A stretch of 39,599 nucleotides of DNA, from positions 1 to 39,599 of the forward strand of contig JAGRDO010000023.1 in assembly GCA_020447005.1 (NCBI GenBank), given 5' to 3'. Origin of the DNA: Paracoccaceae bacterium. Lineage in GTDB: Bacteria; Pseudomonadota; Alphaproteobacteria; Rhodobacterales; Rhodobacteraceae. Shown here one piece after another: positions 1-8,496 of the stretch. The notes under the pieces were generated by a model. The model searched no databases and was not told the DNA's origin. It saw only the letters and a program-made list of their open reading frames with translations. Position 1 is the stretch's first letter. Each line of letters begins with the position of its first letter. Both the position numbers and the translations under genes were made by a program.

Positions 1-617
1 TCGATCCATGGACCCTTGCCGCCTTTATCCCGGCCGCCTTGGCCCTGAACCTGACGCCGGGGGCCGACATGATGTTCTGTCTTGCGCAGGGCCTGCGCGG
101 CGGACCGCGCGCGGCGGTCTCGGCAAGTGCCGGCGTTTCCGCGGGATCGATGACGAATGTGGCGCTGGCGGGCTTGGGGCTCGGGGCGCTTGTCGCGTCC
201 CTGCCGCATCTTTTCGACGCGATCCGCTGGGTCGGGGTCGCCTATCTGCTGTATCTTGCGTGGCATACGCTCAGAACCCCGCTGACGGTGCGGGGAAGCG
301 CCCCTGTCAAACCCTCGCGCGGGTTCCGCGACGGGTATCTTGTCAACGTCACGAACCCCAAGGTGATCCTTTTCATCCTTGCCTTCATCCCGCAATTCGT
401 CGACCCATCGCGTGGCCCGGTGCTGATGCAGTTCCTGATTTTCGGCGCCGTCATCGCCATTGGCGGCGGCGTCATCAATGCGCTGGTCGGTATCGGGGCC
501 GGGCGGATCGGCGGTTCCCTGGCGCGCAATGCCCGGTTCGACCTGATCCTGCGGCGCGCCTCGGCCTCGGTCTTTGGCGCGCTTGCCGTAAAACTTGCTT
601 GGGACAGCCGCACATGA
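1..617 (+). CDS. LysE-family amino-acid exporter (5' end outside window)
   Basis: Inner-membrane exporter of the LysE/RhtB family, which pumps amino acids or related small metabolites out of the cell. The frame is open from the first bases and reads DPWTLAAFIPAALALNLTPG, the usual first helix of the family with the conserved PGxD motif (PGADMMF), so the true start is just upstream of the window. The TTG and ATG codons inside the window would cut off helix 1. Further hydrophobic stretches (about VALAGLGLGALVASL, VILFILAFIPQFV, FLIFGAVIAIGGG) and the typical NPKV motif before a helix fit a 5-6 helix protein of about 200 residues. Its stop overlaps the moaB start by 4 bp (ATGA), so the two are translationally coupled. 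Substrate not predictable. Confidence 0.9.
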   Translation, partial: DPWTLAAFIPAALALNLTPGADMMFCLAQGLRGGPRAAVSASAGVSAGSMTNVALAGLGLGALVASLPHLFDAIRWVGVAYLLYLAWHTLRTPLTVRGSAPVKPSRGFRDGYLVNVTNPKVILFILAFIPQFVDPSRGPVLMQFLIFGAVIAIGGGVINALVGIGAGRIGGSLARNARFDLILRRASASVFGALAVKLAWDSRT

Positions 618-1156
618 GCCGCATCGACGAAACCAAGGAATTCATCCCCGTCCGCATCGCGGTTCTGACAGTGTCGGACACGCGGGCGCTGGCCGAAGAC
701 CGTTCGGGCGACGTATTGGTGGCGCGGCTGACCGAGGCGGGGCATATCCTGGCTGACCGGCGCATCGTGCACGACGAGCGGGCAGAGATCGCCGCGATCC
801 TGCGCGCGTGGTGCGCCGAACCGGGGATCGACATTATCATCTCGACCGGCGGCACCGGGCTGACCGGGCGCGATGTGACGGTCGAGGCGCATCGCGATGT
901 CTATGAAAAAGAGATCGAGGCATTCGGGACCGTCTTCACCATGGTCTCGATGCAGAAGATCGGTACCAGCGCGGTCCAAAGCCGCGCCACGGGCGGGGTC
1001 GCGATGGGCACCTATCTTTTCGCGCTGCCCGGCAGCCCCGGCGCCTGCAAGGATGCCTGGGACGAGATCCTGAAATGGCAACTCGACTTTCGCCATCGGC
1101 CCTGCAATTTCGTCGAGATCATGCCACGACTGGATGAACACCTTCGCCGCAAGTAA
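614..1156 (+). CDS. moaB: Molybdopterin adenylyltransferase-type protein MoaB
   Basis: MoaB/Mog-family cytoplasmic protein of molybdenum cofactor synthesis; family members bind molybdopterin and activate it by adenylylation. The 180-residue length is normal for alphaproteobacterial MoaB. The central binding motif is visible as STGGTGLTGRDVT (GGTG at residues 79-82), and the C-terminal GSPGACKDAW is the conserved phosphate-binding end. The ATG at 614 overlaps the stop of the LysE-type gene; the longer open frame upstream only shadows that gene. Whether this copy is catalytic (as in plants or Mog) or accessory cannot be told from sequence. Confidence 0.93.
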   Translation: MSRIDETKEFIPVRIAVLTVSDTRALAEDRSGDVLVARLTEAGHILADRRIVHDERAEIAAILRAWCAEPGIDIIISTGGTGLTGRDVTVEAHRDVYEKEIEAFGTVFTMVSMQKIGTSAVQSRATGGVAMGTYLFALPGSPGACKDAWDEILKWQLDFRHRPCNFVEIMPRLDEHLRRK

Positions 1157-1184
1157 CGGTTACGTGGCTGAAAGCGCTTTGTCC

Positions 1185-1213
1185 TTGGCGAAACCCCCTG
1201 CCAGCGTTAGGAT
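1185..1213 (+). promoter_or_regulatory. Candidate sigma70 promoter of the RND efflux operon
   Basis: TTGGCG (1185-1190), a 17-base spacer and TAGGAT (1208-1213), each matching the consensus at 4 of 6 positions. It lies 31 bp before the adaptor gene in the only gap available. No operator palindrome was recognised next to it. Confidence 0.4.
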
Positions 1214-1243
1214 TTTTCCGTGCACGGCCGACAGGCGAATTGA

Positions 1244-2593
1244 ATGCGTTTTCTGACCCGATCCTTTCTGGGGCTCTTTTTGTTTGCCGTGACGGTCGGG
1301 CTGCTGACCGTTGCCGGCCTGACGCTGAAATCCGCGATCGATATCCGCAATGCCGAAAGCACGGACGCGAAACCTGCGCGCGAGCGGGTCTTCACGACGC
1401 AGGTCGATCGGATCGAACCGGGCCGGCTTACGCCGGTCATGACCGTTTTCGGCGCAATCGAAAGCCGCAGGAAGCTTGAACTGCGTGCGCCGGCCGCCGG
1501 GCCGATCGTCACCATCGCCGAAAATTTCGTGAACGGTGCCGAAGTCGCGGCGGGGCAGCTTCTGCTTCGGATCGATCCTGCCGATGCCCTTTCGGCACGT
1601 GACCTCGCGCGTGCCGATCTTGCCGAGGCGGAAACCGAAACCCGCGACGCCGAAAGCGCATTGGTTCTGGCACGCGATGATCTTGCCGCCGCCGAGGAAC
1701 AGGCAAATTTGCGCCAGCAGGCGCTCGACCGTCAGCGCGGAATAGGCGAACGGGGGTTTGGCACGACGTCAGCCGTGGAAACTGCCGAGCTGGCGCTTTC
1801 CAACGCGGTTCAGGGTGTCGTCTCGCGCAGGCAGGCACTGGCCCAGACCGAGGCCCGTTCCGAGCGCGCCGTCACCGCGCTTGATCGCGCCAGACTTGCC
1901 CTTGCGGATGCCGAGCGCAGATTGGCCGAGACCGAGCTTTTCGCGGAATTTTCCGGGGTCCTTTCCGGTGTCGGCGCCGTGCAGGGCGGATTGCTCACCC
2001 CGAATGAAAAACTGGGCGAGCTGAGCGATCCGAACGCCCTTGACGTGTCGTTTCGCGTCTCAAATGCCCAGTTTCTTCGGCTGATCGACGACAGCGGCCG
2101 GCTTTTGCCGCTGCCGGTGACGGTCAACCTTGACGGCACCGGCGGAACGCTCAAGGCGGCGGGCAAGCTGGCAAGGGTCGATGCCGCCGTTGCCGCCGGA
2201 ACGGCGGGCCGGCTGATCTTTGCCACGCTGCACCGGCCGGTCGGTTTCCGGCCCGGCGATTTCGTGACTGTCGAAGTCGCGGAGCCGCCGCTTGACGGGG
2301 TGGCGATGATACCCGCGACCGCGGTCGGCAGCGACGGAACCATCCTGACGCTCGGCACCGACAATCGTCTGGAAAGCCAGCCGATCGAGCTGTTGCGGCG
2401 GCAGGGGGACAGTGTGATCCTGAGGGTCGGAGCACTTGCCGGCGTGGAGTATGTCTCCGAGCGCAGCGCAATGCTGGGCGCCGGCATCCTCGTGCGCCCT
2501 GTCCGTCCGGGGGACGACGCGCAGCCGGGCGACGACGACGGCGCCGAGTTGAAAACCGACGCCGGGCAGGCGGGAACGGGAAAGGGCGGCTGA
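1244..2593 (+). CDS. RND efflux periplasmic adaptor subunit (HlyD/AcrA family)
   Basis: Membrane-fusion subunit that links an inner-membrane RND pump to an outer-membrane channel. An N-terminal hydrophobic anchor lies at residues 5-27. The first lipoyl half (ELRAPAAGPIVTIAENFVNGAEVAAGQLLLRIDP, about 77-110) is followed by an Ala/Glu/Arg-rich coiled-coil hairpin (about 115-230), the second lipoyl half (FAEFSGVLSGVGAVQGGLL) and beta-barrel/membrane-proximal domains. The last 30 residues are acidic and low-complexity (DDAQPGDDDG). It has no lipobox, so it is probably anchored by the N-terminal helix. The stop overlaps the next start (TGATG). No outer-membrane channel gene is nearby, so it likely borrows a TolC elsewhere. 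Confidence 0.92.
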   Translation: MRFLTRSFLGLFLFAVTVGLLTVAGLTLKSAIDIRNAESTDAKPARERVFTTQVDRIEPGRLTPVMTVFGAIESRRKLELRAPAAGPIVTIAENFVNGAEVAAGQLLLRIDPADALSARDLARADLAEAETETRDAESALVLARDDLAAAEEQANLRQQALDRQRGIGERGFGTTSAVETAELALSNAVQGVVSRRQALAQTEARSERAVTALDRARLALADAERRLAETELFAEFSGVLSGVGAVQGGLLTPNEKLGELSDPNALDVSFRVSNAQFLRLIDDSGRLLPLPVTVNLDGTGGTLKAAGKLARVDAAVAAGTAGRLIFATLHRPVGFRPGDFVTVEVAEPPLDGVAMIPATAVGSDGTILTLGTDNRLESQPIELLRRQGDSVILRVGALAGVEYVSERSAMLGAGILVRPVRPGDDAQPGDDDGAELKTDAGQAGTGKGG

Positions 2594-5500
2594 TGTCGCG
2601 GCGCCCCGACAGATTTCGCGCGGCGGGGGGCATCCTGTCCTATTTCACGCGTCACAGCACAGCGGCGAATATCGTCCTTCTGATCTTCATCGCCGCCGGG
2701 ATTGCCACGCTTCCGCGAATGCGTGCGCAGTATTTTCCCGATGTGGTCATTCAGGAAATTGTCGTCGCCATAAACTGGCAAGGCGCGGGTGCCGCCGATG
2801 TCGACCGCGGGATCGTGCAATTGCTGGAACCGGCGCTGATCGCGGTTGAAGGTGTGGTGAATGTCAATTCCGGCGCGCGCGAGGGGCGCGCGAACATGCG
2901 GTTGGAATTTGAACCCGGCTGGGACATGGGGCGCGCGTCCGACGAGGTGACGGCGGCTGTGGCGTCGGTTGGCAACCTGCCCGAATCGGCCGACGAACCC
3001 ACCATCACCCGCCGCGCCTGGCGTGACCGCGTCACGGATATCGTGATTTCCGGGCCGGTCGACGCCGAGCGCCTGACCGGCCTTGCGGACGAATTTCTGG
3101 CCCGGCTGTATCAGGCAGGGGTCAACCGGGCCTCGATCCAGGGGCTTGCCGGCCCGAGGATCGAGATCGAGCTGCCGCTGCGCGAGTTGATCCGCCACGG
3201 CCTGTCCCTTTCGGCGATCGCCCGGATTGTCGCGGCCGAAGCCGACGCGGACCCCGCCGGCGATATTGCCGGCGGCGGCGCGCGGTTGCGAACCGGGCAG
3301 GAGCGCCGGAGCCCTGAAAGCCTTTCCGGCATCGTTCTGAAAACCGGCGCTGACGGATCGGTGCTGACACTGGGCGACGTTGCCCGCATCACCGAAACCG
3401 GCGGATCCGATGTCCATGCCTATTTCGTGGGCGACAATCCGGCCGTGCTTTTGCGGGCCGAGCGGTCTGCCGATGGCGACGCTCTCGACATACAGGATCG
3501 TGTGAAAACGATTGTGGACGAGATCACGCCAACGCTGCCGGCGGGCGTGACGGTCGATCTGATCCGCAACCGCACCGATGACATCCGGGCGCGGCTGGAC
3601 ATCCTGTTGCAGAACGGCGCGATGGGTCTGGCGCTGGTGGTCGGGCTGTTGTTCCTGTTTCTGAACGCGCGCACCGCATTCTGGGTGGCCGCGGGCATTC
3701 CCGTGGCGATGCTGGCGGCGGTCGCGATGATGTATGCGTTCGGAATCACCATCAACATGATATCGCTTTTCGCGCTGATCCTGACGCTTGGCATCGTGGT
3801 GGACGATGCGATCGTCATCGGAGAGCACACGGATTTTCGCGTGCGGCAACTGGGCGAAGCGCCCTTTGAGGCCGCGGAATCGGCGGTGCGGAGGATGGCG
3901 GCACCGGTGTTTTCCTCGACCGCGACGACCGTCATCGCCTTTCTGGGGCTGATGGCGATTTCCGGCCGCTTTGGCGACCTGATCGCCGATATTCCGTTCA
4001 CGGTTACGGTCGTTCTGGCGGCTTCGCTTCTGGAATCCTTCCTGATCCTGCCGAACCACATGGCACATGCCCTGTCCAAATCGGGACGGGGCCATTGGTA
4101 CGATGCACCAAGCCGGGTCATGAACCGCGCGCTGGGCTGGTTTCGCGACCGCGCCGTCAGGCCCCTGACCCGATTTACGTCCATGGCACGCTATCCGGTG
4201 CTGGCCGCGGCGATCCTGCTGTTGTCCTGGGCGGTCGGGTTGCTGGTCAAGGGCGATGTGGCCTGGCGCTTCTTCAACTCGCCCGAGGAAGCGACGATCA
4301 GCGGAAACTTCGCGATGCTTGAGGGGGCGACGCGGGAAGACAGTCTTGCCTTCATGAAGGCCCTGCAGAAAAGCGTCGATGACGTGTCGGCCGAATTCAA
4401 CGGGAAATATGGCGGGCGGGCGGTCACCCATGTTCTGACCGAAATCGGCGCGAATACCTGGCCCGAACTTGCCGCCGCCGAATTCCGTGAACCCGATCAG
4501 CTTGGCTCTATCTCGGTTCAGCTGTCCGATCCCGATCTTCGCCCCTGGCGCAGCCATGAGTTCGTCGCCGCCCTGCAAAATGCCGCGCCCACCCATCCGA
4601 TGCTGGGTGAACTTTCCTATCGCAGCTGGCGCCGCGGGCCCGGCGGCGATGCTCTGGACATCGAATTGAGCGGTGCGGACCCGGCCACCCTCAAAGCCGC
4701 CGCCGAGGCGGTCAAGCGGGCGCTGATCCCCTATCCCGAAGTCTCCGGGCTGGACGACACGCTGCCGCTCGACAAGGACGAGTTGGTTCTGGAACTCACC
4801 CCGCAGGGCCATGTCCTCGGCTTCACGATCGAAGGGCTTGGGGCGGAACTGCGTGACCGGCTTAGCGGGGTCGAGGCGGCCACGTTCCCGGATGGCCCGC
4901 GCACGGCGACGATCGAGGTCAAGTTGCCGGATGGCGAAGTCTCATCCGATTTCCTGGATCGCATGGTGATGACCACGCCGTCCGGCGGGCAGGTTCCGCT
5001 TGGCGACATTGTCACCGTGACCACCGAAACCGGTTTTTCGACCATACGGCGCGAAAACGGTCGGCAGGTCGTGTCCGTGACCGGAGATATCGACGACAGC
5101 GATGCCACGCGTCTGGCGGAGATAGAGGCCGCGCTGCAAGAGACGATCCTGCCGGATATCGCATCGAAATATTCCGTCGGCTTCAAGGTATCGGGCCTTT
5201 CGCAGCAGGAAGATCAGTTCCTCAACGATGCGATGATCGGATTCGCCGGTGCGCTATTGGGTATATTCGTCGTGCTGGCATGGATCTTTGCCAGCTGGAC
5301 CCGGCCCCTTGTGGTCATGGCGGTCATTCCGCTGGGCCTGATCGGGGCCGTGTACGGCCACCATGTCTGGGGCATTCCGATGTCGATGTTTTCGGTGGTG
5401 GGCCTGATCGGCATGGCGGGCATCATCATCAACGATGCGATCGTCCTGATCGCCACCATCGACGAATATGCCACGATGCGGGGGTTGCGCGATGCGGTGG

Positions 5501-5949
5501 TGGATGCCGTCGCCGACCGGCTGCGCCCGGTTTTCCTGACGACGGCAACGACGGTTCTGGGCCTTGCACCGCTGCTTTATGAGGGATCACGACAGGCCGA
5601 GTTTCTGAAGCCCACGGTGGTCACCCTGTGCTTCGGGCTTGGCTTTGGCTTTGTACTGGTGCTGGTGGTGGTTCCGGCACTGGTCATGGTACAGGCCGAT
5701 GTGGCCCGCCTGTTCACCTCGCTCAGACGGATGCTTCGTTCCCGCAACCGCCCGCTGCGCCGGGTAACGCTGGCGGCCATCGCATTGCTTATGGCAAGCT
5801 TCGCGCTGACCATGGGCCCGGCAGTGTTCGGCACAAGACCGGCGGCCGAGGCTTTGGGTGAGTTTGTCCTTGCCTCCGGGGCGGCACTGGCGCTGCTTTG
5901 GATTGGCGTCGCGTTCAGACTGCGCCGCCGTCAGCCCGTGCAGCCCTGA
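2593..5949 (+). CDS. RND efflux permease subunit
   Basis: Proton-driven resistance-nodulation-division pump, 1118 residues, with the 12-helix layout and two large periplasmic loops. Helix 1 is at about 22-40 (NIVLLIFIAAGIATL). The TM4 acidic pair needed for proton relay is present (VDDAIVIGEH, D404-D405). In TM10 the position of the AcrB lysine (K940) is asparagine, in GIIINDAIVLI (N947-D948), so the relay differs from AcrB. The C-terminus carries about 70 extra residues after TM12 with two further hydrophobic segments (VTLAAIALLMASFALTM and VLASGAALALLWIGVAF). It is coupled to the adaptor gene by TGATG. Its last 19 bp overlap the convergent gene at 5931. Substrate unknown. Confidence 0.93.
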   Translation: MSRRPDRFRAAGGILSYFTRHSTAANIVLLIFIAAGIATLPRMRAQYFPDVVIQEIVVAINWQGAGAADVDRGIVQLLEPALIAVEGVVNVNSGAREGRANMRLEFEPGWDMGRASDEVTAAVASVGNLPESADEPTITRRAWRDRVTDIVISGPVDAERLTGLADEFLARLYQAGVNRASIQGLAGPRIEIELPLRELIRHGLSLSAIARIVAAEADADPAGDIAGGGARLRTGQERRSPESLSGIVLKTGADGSVLTLGDVARITETGGSDVHAYFVGDNPAVLLRAERSADGDALDIQDRVKTIVDEITPTLPAGVTVDLIRNRTDDIRARLDILLQNGAMGLALVVGLLFLFLNARTAFWVAAGIPVAMLAAVAMMYAFGITINMISLFALILTLGIVVDDAIVIGEHTDFRVRQLGEAPFEAAESAVRRMAAPVFSSTATTVIAFLGLMAISGRFGDLIADIPFTVTVVLAASLLESFLILPNHMAHALSKSGRGHWYDAPSRVMNRALGWFRDRAVRPLTRFTSMARYPVLAAAILLLSWAVGLLVKGDVAWRFFNSPEEATISGNFAMLEGATREDSLAFMKALQKSVDDVSAEFNGKYGGRAVTHVLTEIGANTWPELAAAEFREPDQLGSISVQLSDPDLRPWRSHEFVAALQNAAPTHPMLGELSYRSWRRGPGGDALDIELSGADPATLKAAAEAVKRALIPYPEVSGLDDTLPLDKDELVLELTPQGHVLGFTIEGLGAELRDRLSGVEAATFPDGPRTATIEVKLPDGEVSSDFLDRMVMTTPSGGQVPLGDIVTVTTETGFSTIRRENGRQVVSVTGDIDDSDATRLAEIEAALQETILPDIASKYSVGFKVSGLSQQEDQFLNDAMIGFAGALLGIFVVLAWIFASWTRPLVVMAVIPLGLIGAVYGHHVWGIPMSMFSVVGLIGMAGIIINDAIVLIATIDEYATMRGLRDAVVDAVADRLRPVFLTTATTVLGLAPLLYEGSRQAEFLKPTVVTLCFGLGFGFVLVLVVVPALVMVQADVARLFTSLRRMLRSRNRPLRRVTLAAIALLMASFALTMGPAVFGTRPAAEALGEFVLASGAALALLWIGVAFRLRRRQPVQP

Positions 5950-6755
5950 ATCTCGACAACCCGGCCCAAGCCACCAAAAACCGTGATGCGAACGGCGGAA
6001 CGGTTCACCGCAAAGGGCTGGGCCTCATCCGGCACCAGGTCCGAAACCGCGACAAGATCGCCTCCTTCACGGTGGCTCTGGCTGTCCGAGACCCAGACGG
6101 GGCGGTCCGACAGTTCCAGCACCGCGATCTCGTCGCCCCCAAGCGGCGACATCGTCACCCGCGCGGAAAGGCGCATGCCGTCACGGATCGGTTCGGCCTG
6201 ACATGTGGCGCGGACAACGCCGCCCCTTTGCGCGCTTTCGGGCGAGGATGCGAGTGACGCGCGTATGGCCGGATCAGGGGTTCCCGCTTCGGCGGGATCA
6301 AAGCTCAGCCTCAGATCGAGCGAAACCGGAACGCAGATATCCTTGCACACGCCAAGATCGATCCGTGCTGCCGCCACGACCGGTTCGGCGGACGAGGCAG
6401 GCCGCATCTCGATCGGCAGCGTCAGATCGTCGTGATAGCCGATGGTGCGCATCCCGTTCACTTCGAAAAGTTCCGGTTTGGGCCAGTGGTAAACCACATC
6501 CGCCAGATTTTTCGATCCGCGCCAATCGAAACTGGGCGGGATGCCGGCTTCCCCGGGAACGCGCCAATAGGTTTTCCAGCCGGAAGCAAGCCTGAGGTGG
6601 AGTGCCGCCATCCGGGTCCCGGCTTCGGTCTGCCACCCGGGCAGCAGTTCGGCCGCGACCAGGTCGTCGGGCACCTCTTGCGCGACAGCCGGGCCTGACA
6701 TCAAAGACGGGCCGGCAAGGCAGAATGCAGCGATGAGTGTGCGAAATTTCGTCAT
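5931..6755 (-). CDS. Periplasmic DsbD-alpha-like thiol-redox domain protein
   Basis: Secreted 274-residue protein resembling the N-terminal (alpha) periplasmic domain of thiol:disulfide interchange protein DsbD, without the membrane and thioredoxin parts. An N-terminal signal peptide is visible (FRTLIAAFCLAGPSLMSGPA, cleavage near AVAQ-EV). The domain's cysteine pair is in DLGVCKDICVP (CxxxC). The conserved WKTYWRVPGEAG...P and YPxP-like (HWPKPELFE) segments support the family. I chose the ATG at 6755 because it begins directly with the signal peptide; a 17-codon longer frame has no secretion signal. Such stand-alone domains are known in Rhodobacterales and may pass electrons in cytochrome or metal-centre assembly; the partner is not in the window. 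Confidence 0.8.
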   Translation of the reverse strand: MTKFRTLIAAFCLAGPSLMSGPAVAQEVPDDLVAAELLPGWQTEAGTRMAALHLRLASGWKTYWRVPGEAGIPPSFDWRGSKNLADVVYHWPKPELFEVNGMRTIGYHDDLTLPIEMRPASSAEPVVAAARIDLGVCKDICVPVSLDLRLSFDPAEAGTPDPAIRASLASSPESAQRGGVVRATCQAEPIRDGMRLSARVTMSPLGGDEIAVLELSDRPVWVSDSQSHREGGDLVAVSDLVPDEAQPFAVNRSAVRITVFGGLGRVVEIQGCTG

Positions 6756-6834
6756 GTGATTTTCTAACCGCGCGGAAACCTGCCGGAAAAGCCACAAGCG
6801 CGTCAATCACGAAGAGTTTTTTTCGAACTCCTTC

Positions 6835-6874
6835 TTGCACTGCGGCGCATAGCTGGCGATTTTGTCGGAGGAGG
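6835..6874 (+). promoter_or_regulatory. Candidate promoter and strong ribosome binding site of yqgE
   Basis: TTGCAC (6835-6840), a 17-base spacer and GATTTT (6858-6863) form a weak sigma70-like promoter. GGAGGAGG at 6867-6874 lies 7 bases before the ATG at 6882 and fixes that start. Confidence 0.35.
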
Positions 6875-6881
6875 CCACAAC

Positions 6882-7436
6882 ATGAATCTCTCGGGCAAGC
6901 TTCTGATCGCCATGCCGGGCATGGGCGATCCGCGCTTTCAGCACAGCGTGGTATTCCTGTGCGCGCATTCTGACGAAGGCGCGATGGGGCTGGTCATCAA
7001 CAAGCCGGCCACCGACCTTTCCTTCAATCAGCTTCTGGAACAGCTGAAAATTCCAATGACCGGCGCCTCCGACCAGATTCGCGTTCATTTTGGCGGGCCG
7101 GTCGAGAATTCGCGTGGTTTCGTGCTGCATTCATCCGATTATGGCGGGGAAGGCAGCACGATGAAGGTTGATGAGCGGTTCGGCATGACAGCAACGCTCG
7201 ATATCCTGAAAGCCATCGCCAAAGGCGCCGGCCCGATGTCGTCGCTTCTGGCGCTTGGTTATGCGGGCTGGGGGCCGGGGCAGCTTGAGGATGAGATCAT
7301 CCAGAATGGCTGGCTGACCTGCGACGCCGATCCCGACCTTGTCTTTTCCCGCGACGATAGCGGCAAGTGGACCCGTGCGCTGCAAACGCTCGGGGTCAAT
7401 CCGCTGACCCTGTCGGCAGCCGCCGGCCGGGCCTGA
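6882..7436 (+). CDS. YqgE/AlgH family protein
   Basis: Conserved cytoplasmic protein of the YqgE/AlgH (UPF0301, DUF179) family, 184 residues, the usual length. The family hallmarks are visible: LIAMPGMGDPRFQHSVVFLCAHSDEGAMGLVINKP at the N-terminus, the GGPV motif (FGGPVENSRGFVLHS) and the C-terminal GYAGWGPGQLEDEI. AlgH has been linked to alginate regulation in Pseudomonas, but no biochemical role is settled for the family. The start is set by a strong Shine-Dalgarno sequence. The gene is monocistronic, converging with the GFA-GNAT gene only 3 bp downstream. Confidence 0.93.
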   Translation: MNLSGKLLIAMPGMGDPRFQHSVVFLCAHSDEGAMGLVINKPATDLSFNQLLEQLKIPMTGASDQIRVHFGGPVENSRGFVLHSSDYGGEGSTMKVDERFGMTATLDILKAIAKGAGPMSSLLALGYAGWGPGQLEDEIIQNGWLTCDADPDLVFSRDDSGKWTRALQTLGVNPLTLSAAAGRA

Positions 7437-7439
7437 CGG

Positions 7440-8288
7440 TCAGCCGAGCCGTTTTTGAAATGTGAAGGATGTCGCGCGGTCATATCCGGGATGCGAGGTT
7501 TCCGCGGTCTTCAGATAACCGAACCGGGCAAAGACCGCGTGATTGGTGACCAGTTCGACGCGGCTTTCAAGTTCGATCATCGCATGGCCAAGCGCCCGCG
7601 CGCGGGTCTCGGCCAGTTCCAATAACTGCCGCCCCAGCCCCTGCCCGCGCTGCGCCTGTGCGACGGCCAGTTTCCCGATGTAGAGCCGGCCGGGTTTTGG
7701 CGTCAGAAAGATGGAGCCGACGGGCGCGCCCGGATCCTCCAGCAGCCAGATTTCACCGCGGCGCGCCTGCTCGGCCAGTCCTTCGGCGGTCAAATGATGC
7801 ACCGAGGATGGCGGATCGACGACCCCGTCCATATAGGCAAAGGCTTCGCGGATCAGGGTCAGGACAGGCCCTGCATCCTCTTCGGCGCTGAATTGGCGCG
7901 GCGTTCGCTGCACGGGCAGCCCGTCATCCAGCGCTATCCATCGCAGATGTTCGTTCCAATTGACATGCAGGGTGGGCTGGTATTCAGCCGGATCGTCGAG
8001 CGTAGCGGCGTAGAAATGCTGCTCATGGGCGAAGCGGTCGCTCTGATAGGCCATCGGCGTTCCGCAGTTTGCGCAAAAATGCCGGATAACGCCGGGCGAT
8101 GAGGAATAGGTGGCCGGTTGGTTGCCCGTCCAGCGCCATTTGCCGTGATTGATCCCGAAAAAGCTGGTGAAAGGGGCCGCACAGTTGCGCCGGCAGCTAT
8201 CGCAGTGGCAATGCGCCTGCCAGTTCGGCACACCTTCAAAGGCAAAGCGAACCGACCCGCAGAGACAACGACCCGATCCTCCGTCCAT
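7440..8288 (-). CDS. GFA (CENP-V-type zinc) domain fused to GNAT acetyltransferase
   Basis: Two-domain protein of 282 residues. Residues 1-130 are a GFA/CENP-V-like zinc fold with its cysteine pattern complete: CxC (C8, C10), CxCxxC (C27, C29, C32) and CxxC (C72, C75). Residues about 138-282 are a GNAT N-acetyltransferase with the acetyl-CoA loop RGQGLGR (214-220) and the final NHAVFARFGY segment. GFA proteins are often labelled glutathione-dependent formaldehyde-activating, but most are of unknown function; the GNAT substrate cannot be read. I chose the start at 8288 (MDGGSGRCLC) because the first zinc cysteines follow at once; the 51-codon upstream extension looks non-coding. The gene is divergent from smc and converges with yqgE. 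Confidence 0.85.
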   Translation of the reverse strand: MDGGSGRCLCGSVRFAFEGVPNWQAHCHCDSCRRNCAAPFTSFFGINHGKWRWTGNQPATYSSSPGVIRHFCANCGTPMAYQSDRFAHEQHFYAATLDDPAEYQPTLHVNWNEHLRWIALDDGLPVQRTPRQFSAEEDAGPVLTLIREAFAYMDGVVDPPSSVHHLTAEGLAEQARRGEIWLLEDPGAPVGSIFLTPKPGRLYIGKLAVAQAQRGQGLGRQLLELAETRARALGHAMIELESRVELVTNHAVFARFGYLKTAETSHPGYDRATSFTFQKRLG

Positions 8289-8432
8289 CACCCGTGCCCC
8301 CGACAGTACCCCGGTATTTGCCGCCGATTCCCGCACAAGGTCAAGCAAGCGCCCGGTCGCGCAAAAAGCCGCCACTGAACTCAGTATCTTGTGGATAACC
8401 CGACTGCATCGGCCATATGATGGGGTTCGGGA

Positions 8433-8461
8433 TTGACTCATACCCTCAGCCGGCCAAGGAT
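8433..8461 (+). promoter_or_regulatory. Candidate promoter of smc
   Basis: TTGACT (8433-8438, 5 of 6 to consensus), a 17-base spacer and AAGGAT (8456-8461, 3 of 6). Transcription would start near 8468, upstream of the AAAGG ribosome binding site at 8484-8488 and the TTG start at 8497. Confidence 0.35.
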
Positions 8462-8496
8462 TGCGACCCCTGAGGAATCAACCAAAGGCGCGACGA

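Noticed and set aside
1810-4812. 1000-codon open frame on the minus strand opposite the RND genes
   Set aside because: High-GC antisense shadow; composition is Arg/Gly/His/Gln-rich, it crosses two well-supported genes, and no family is recognisable.
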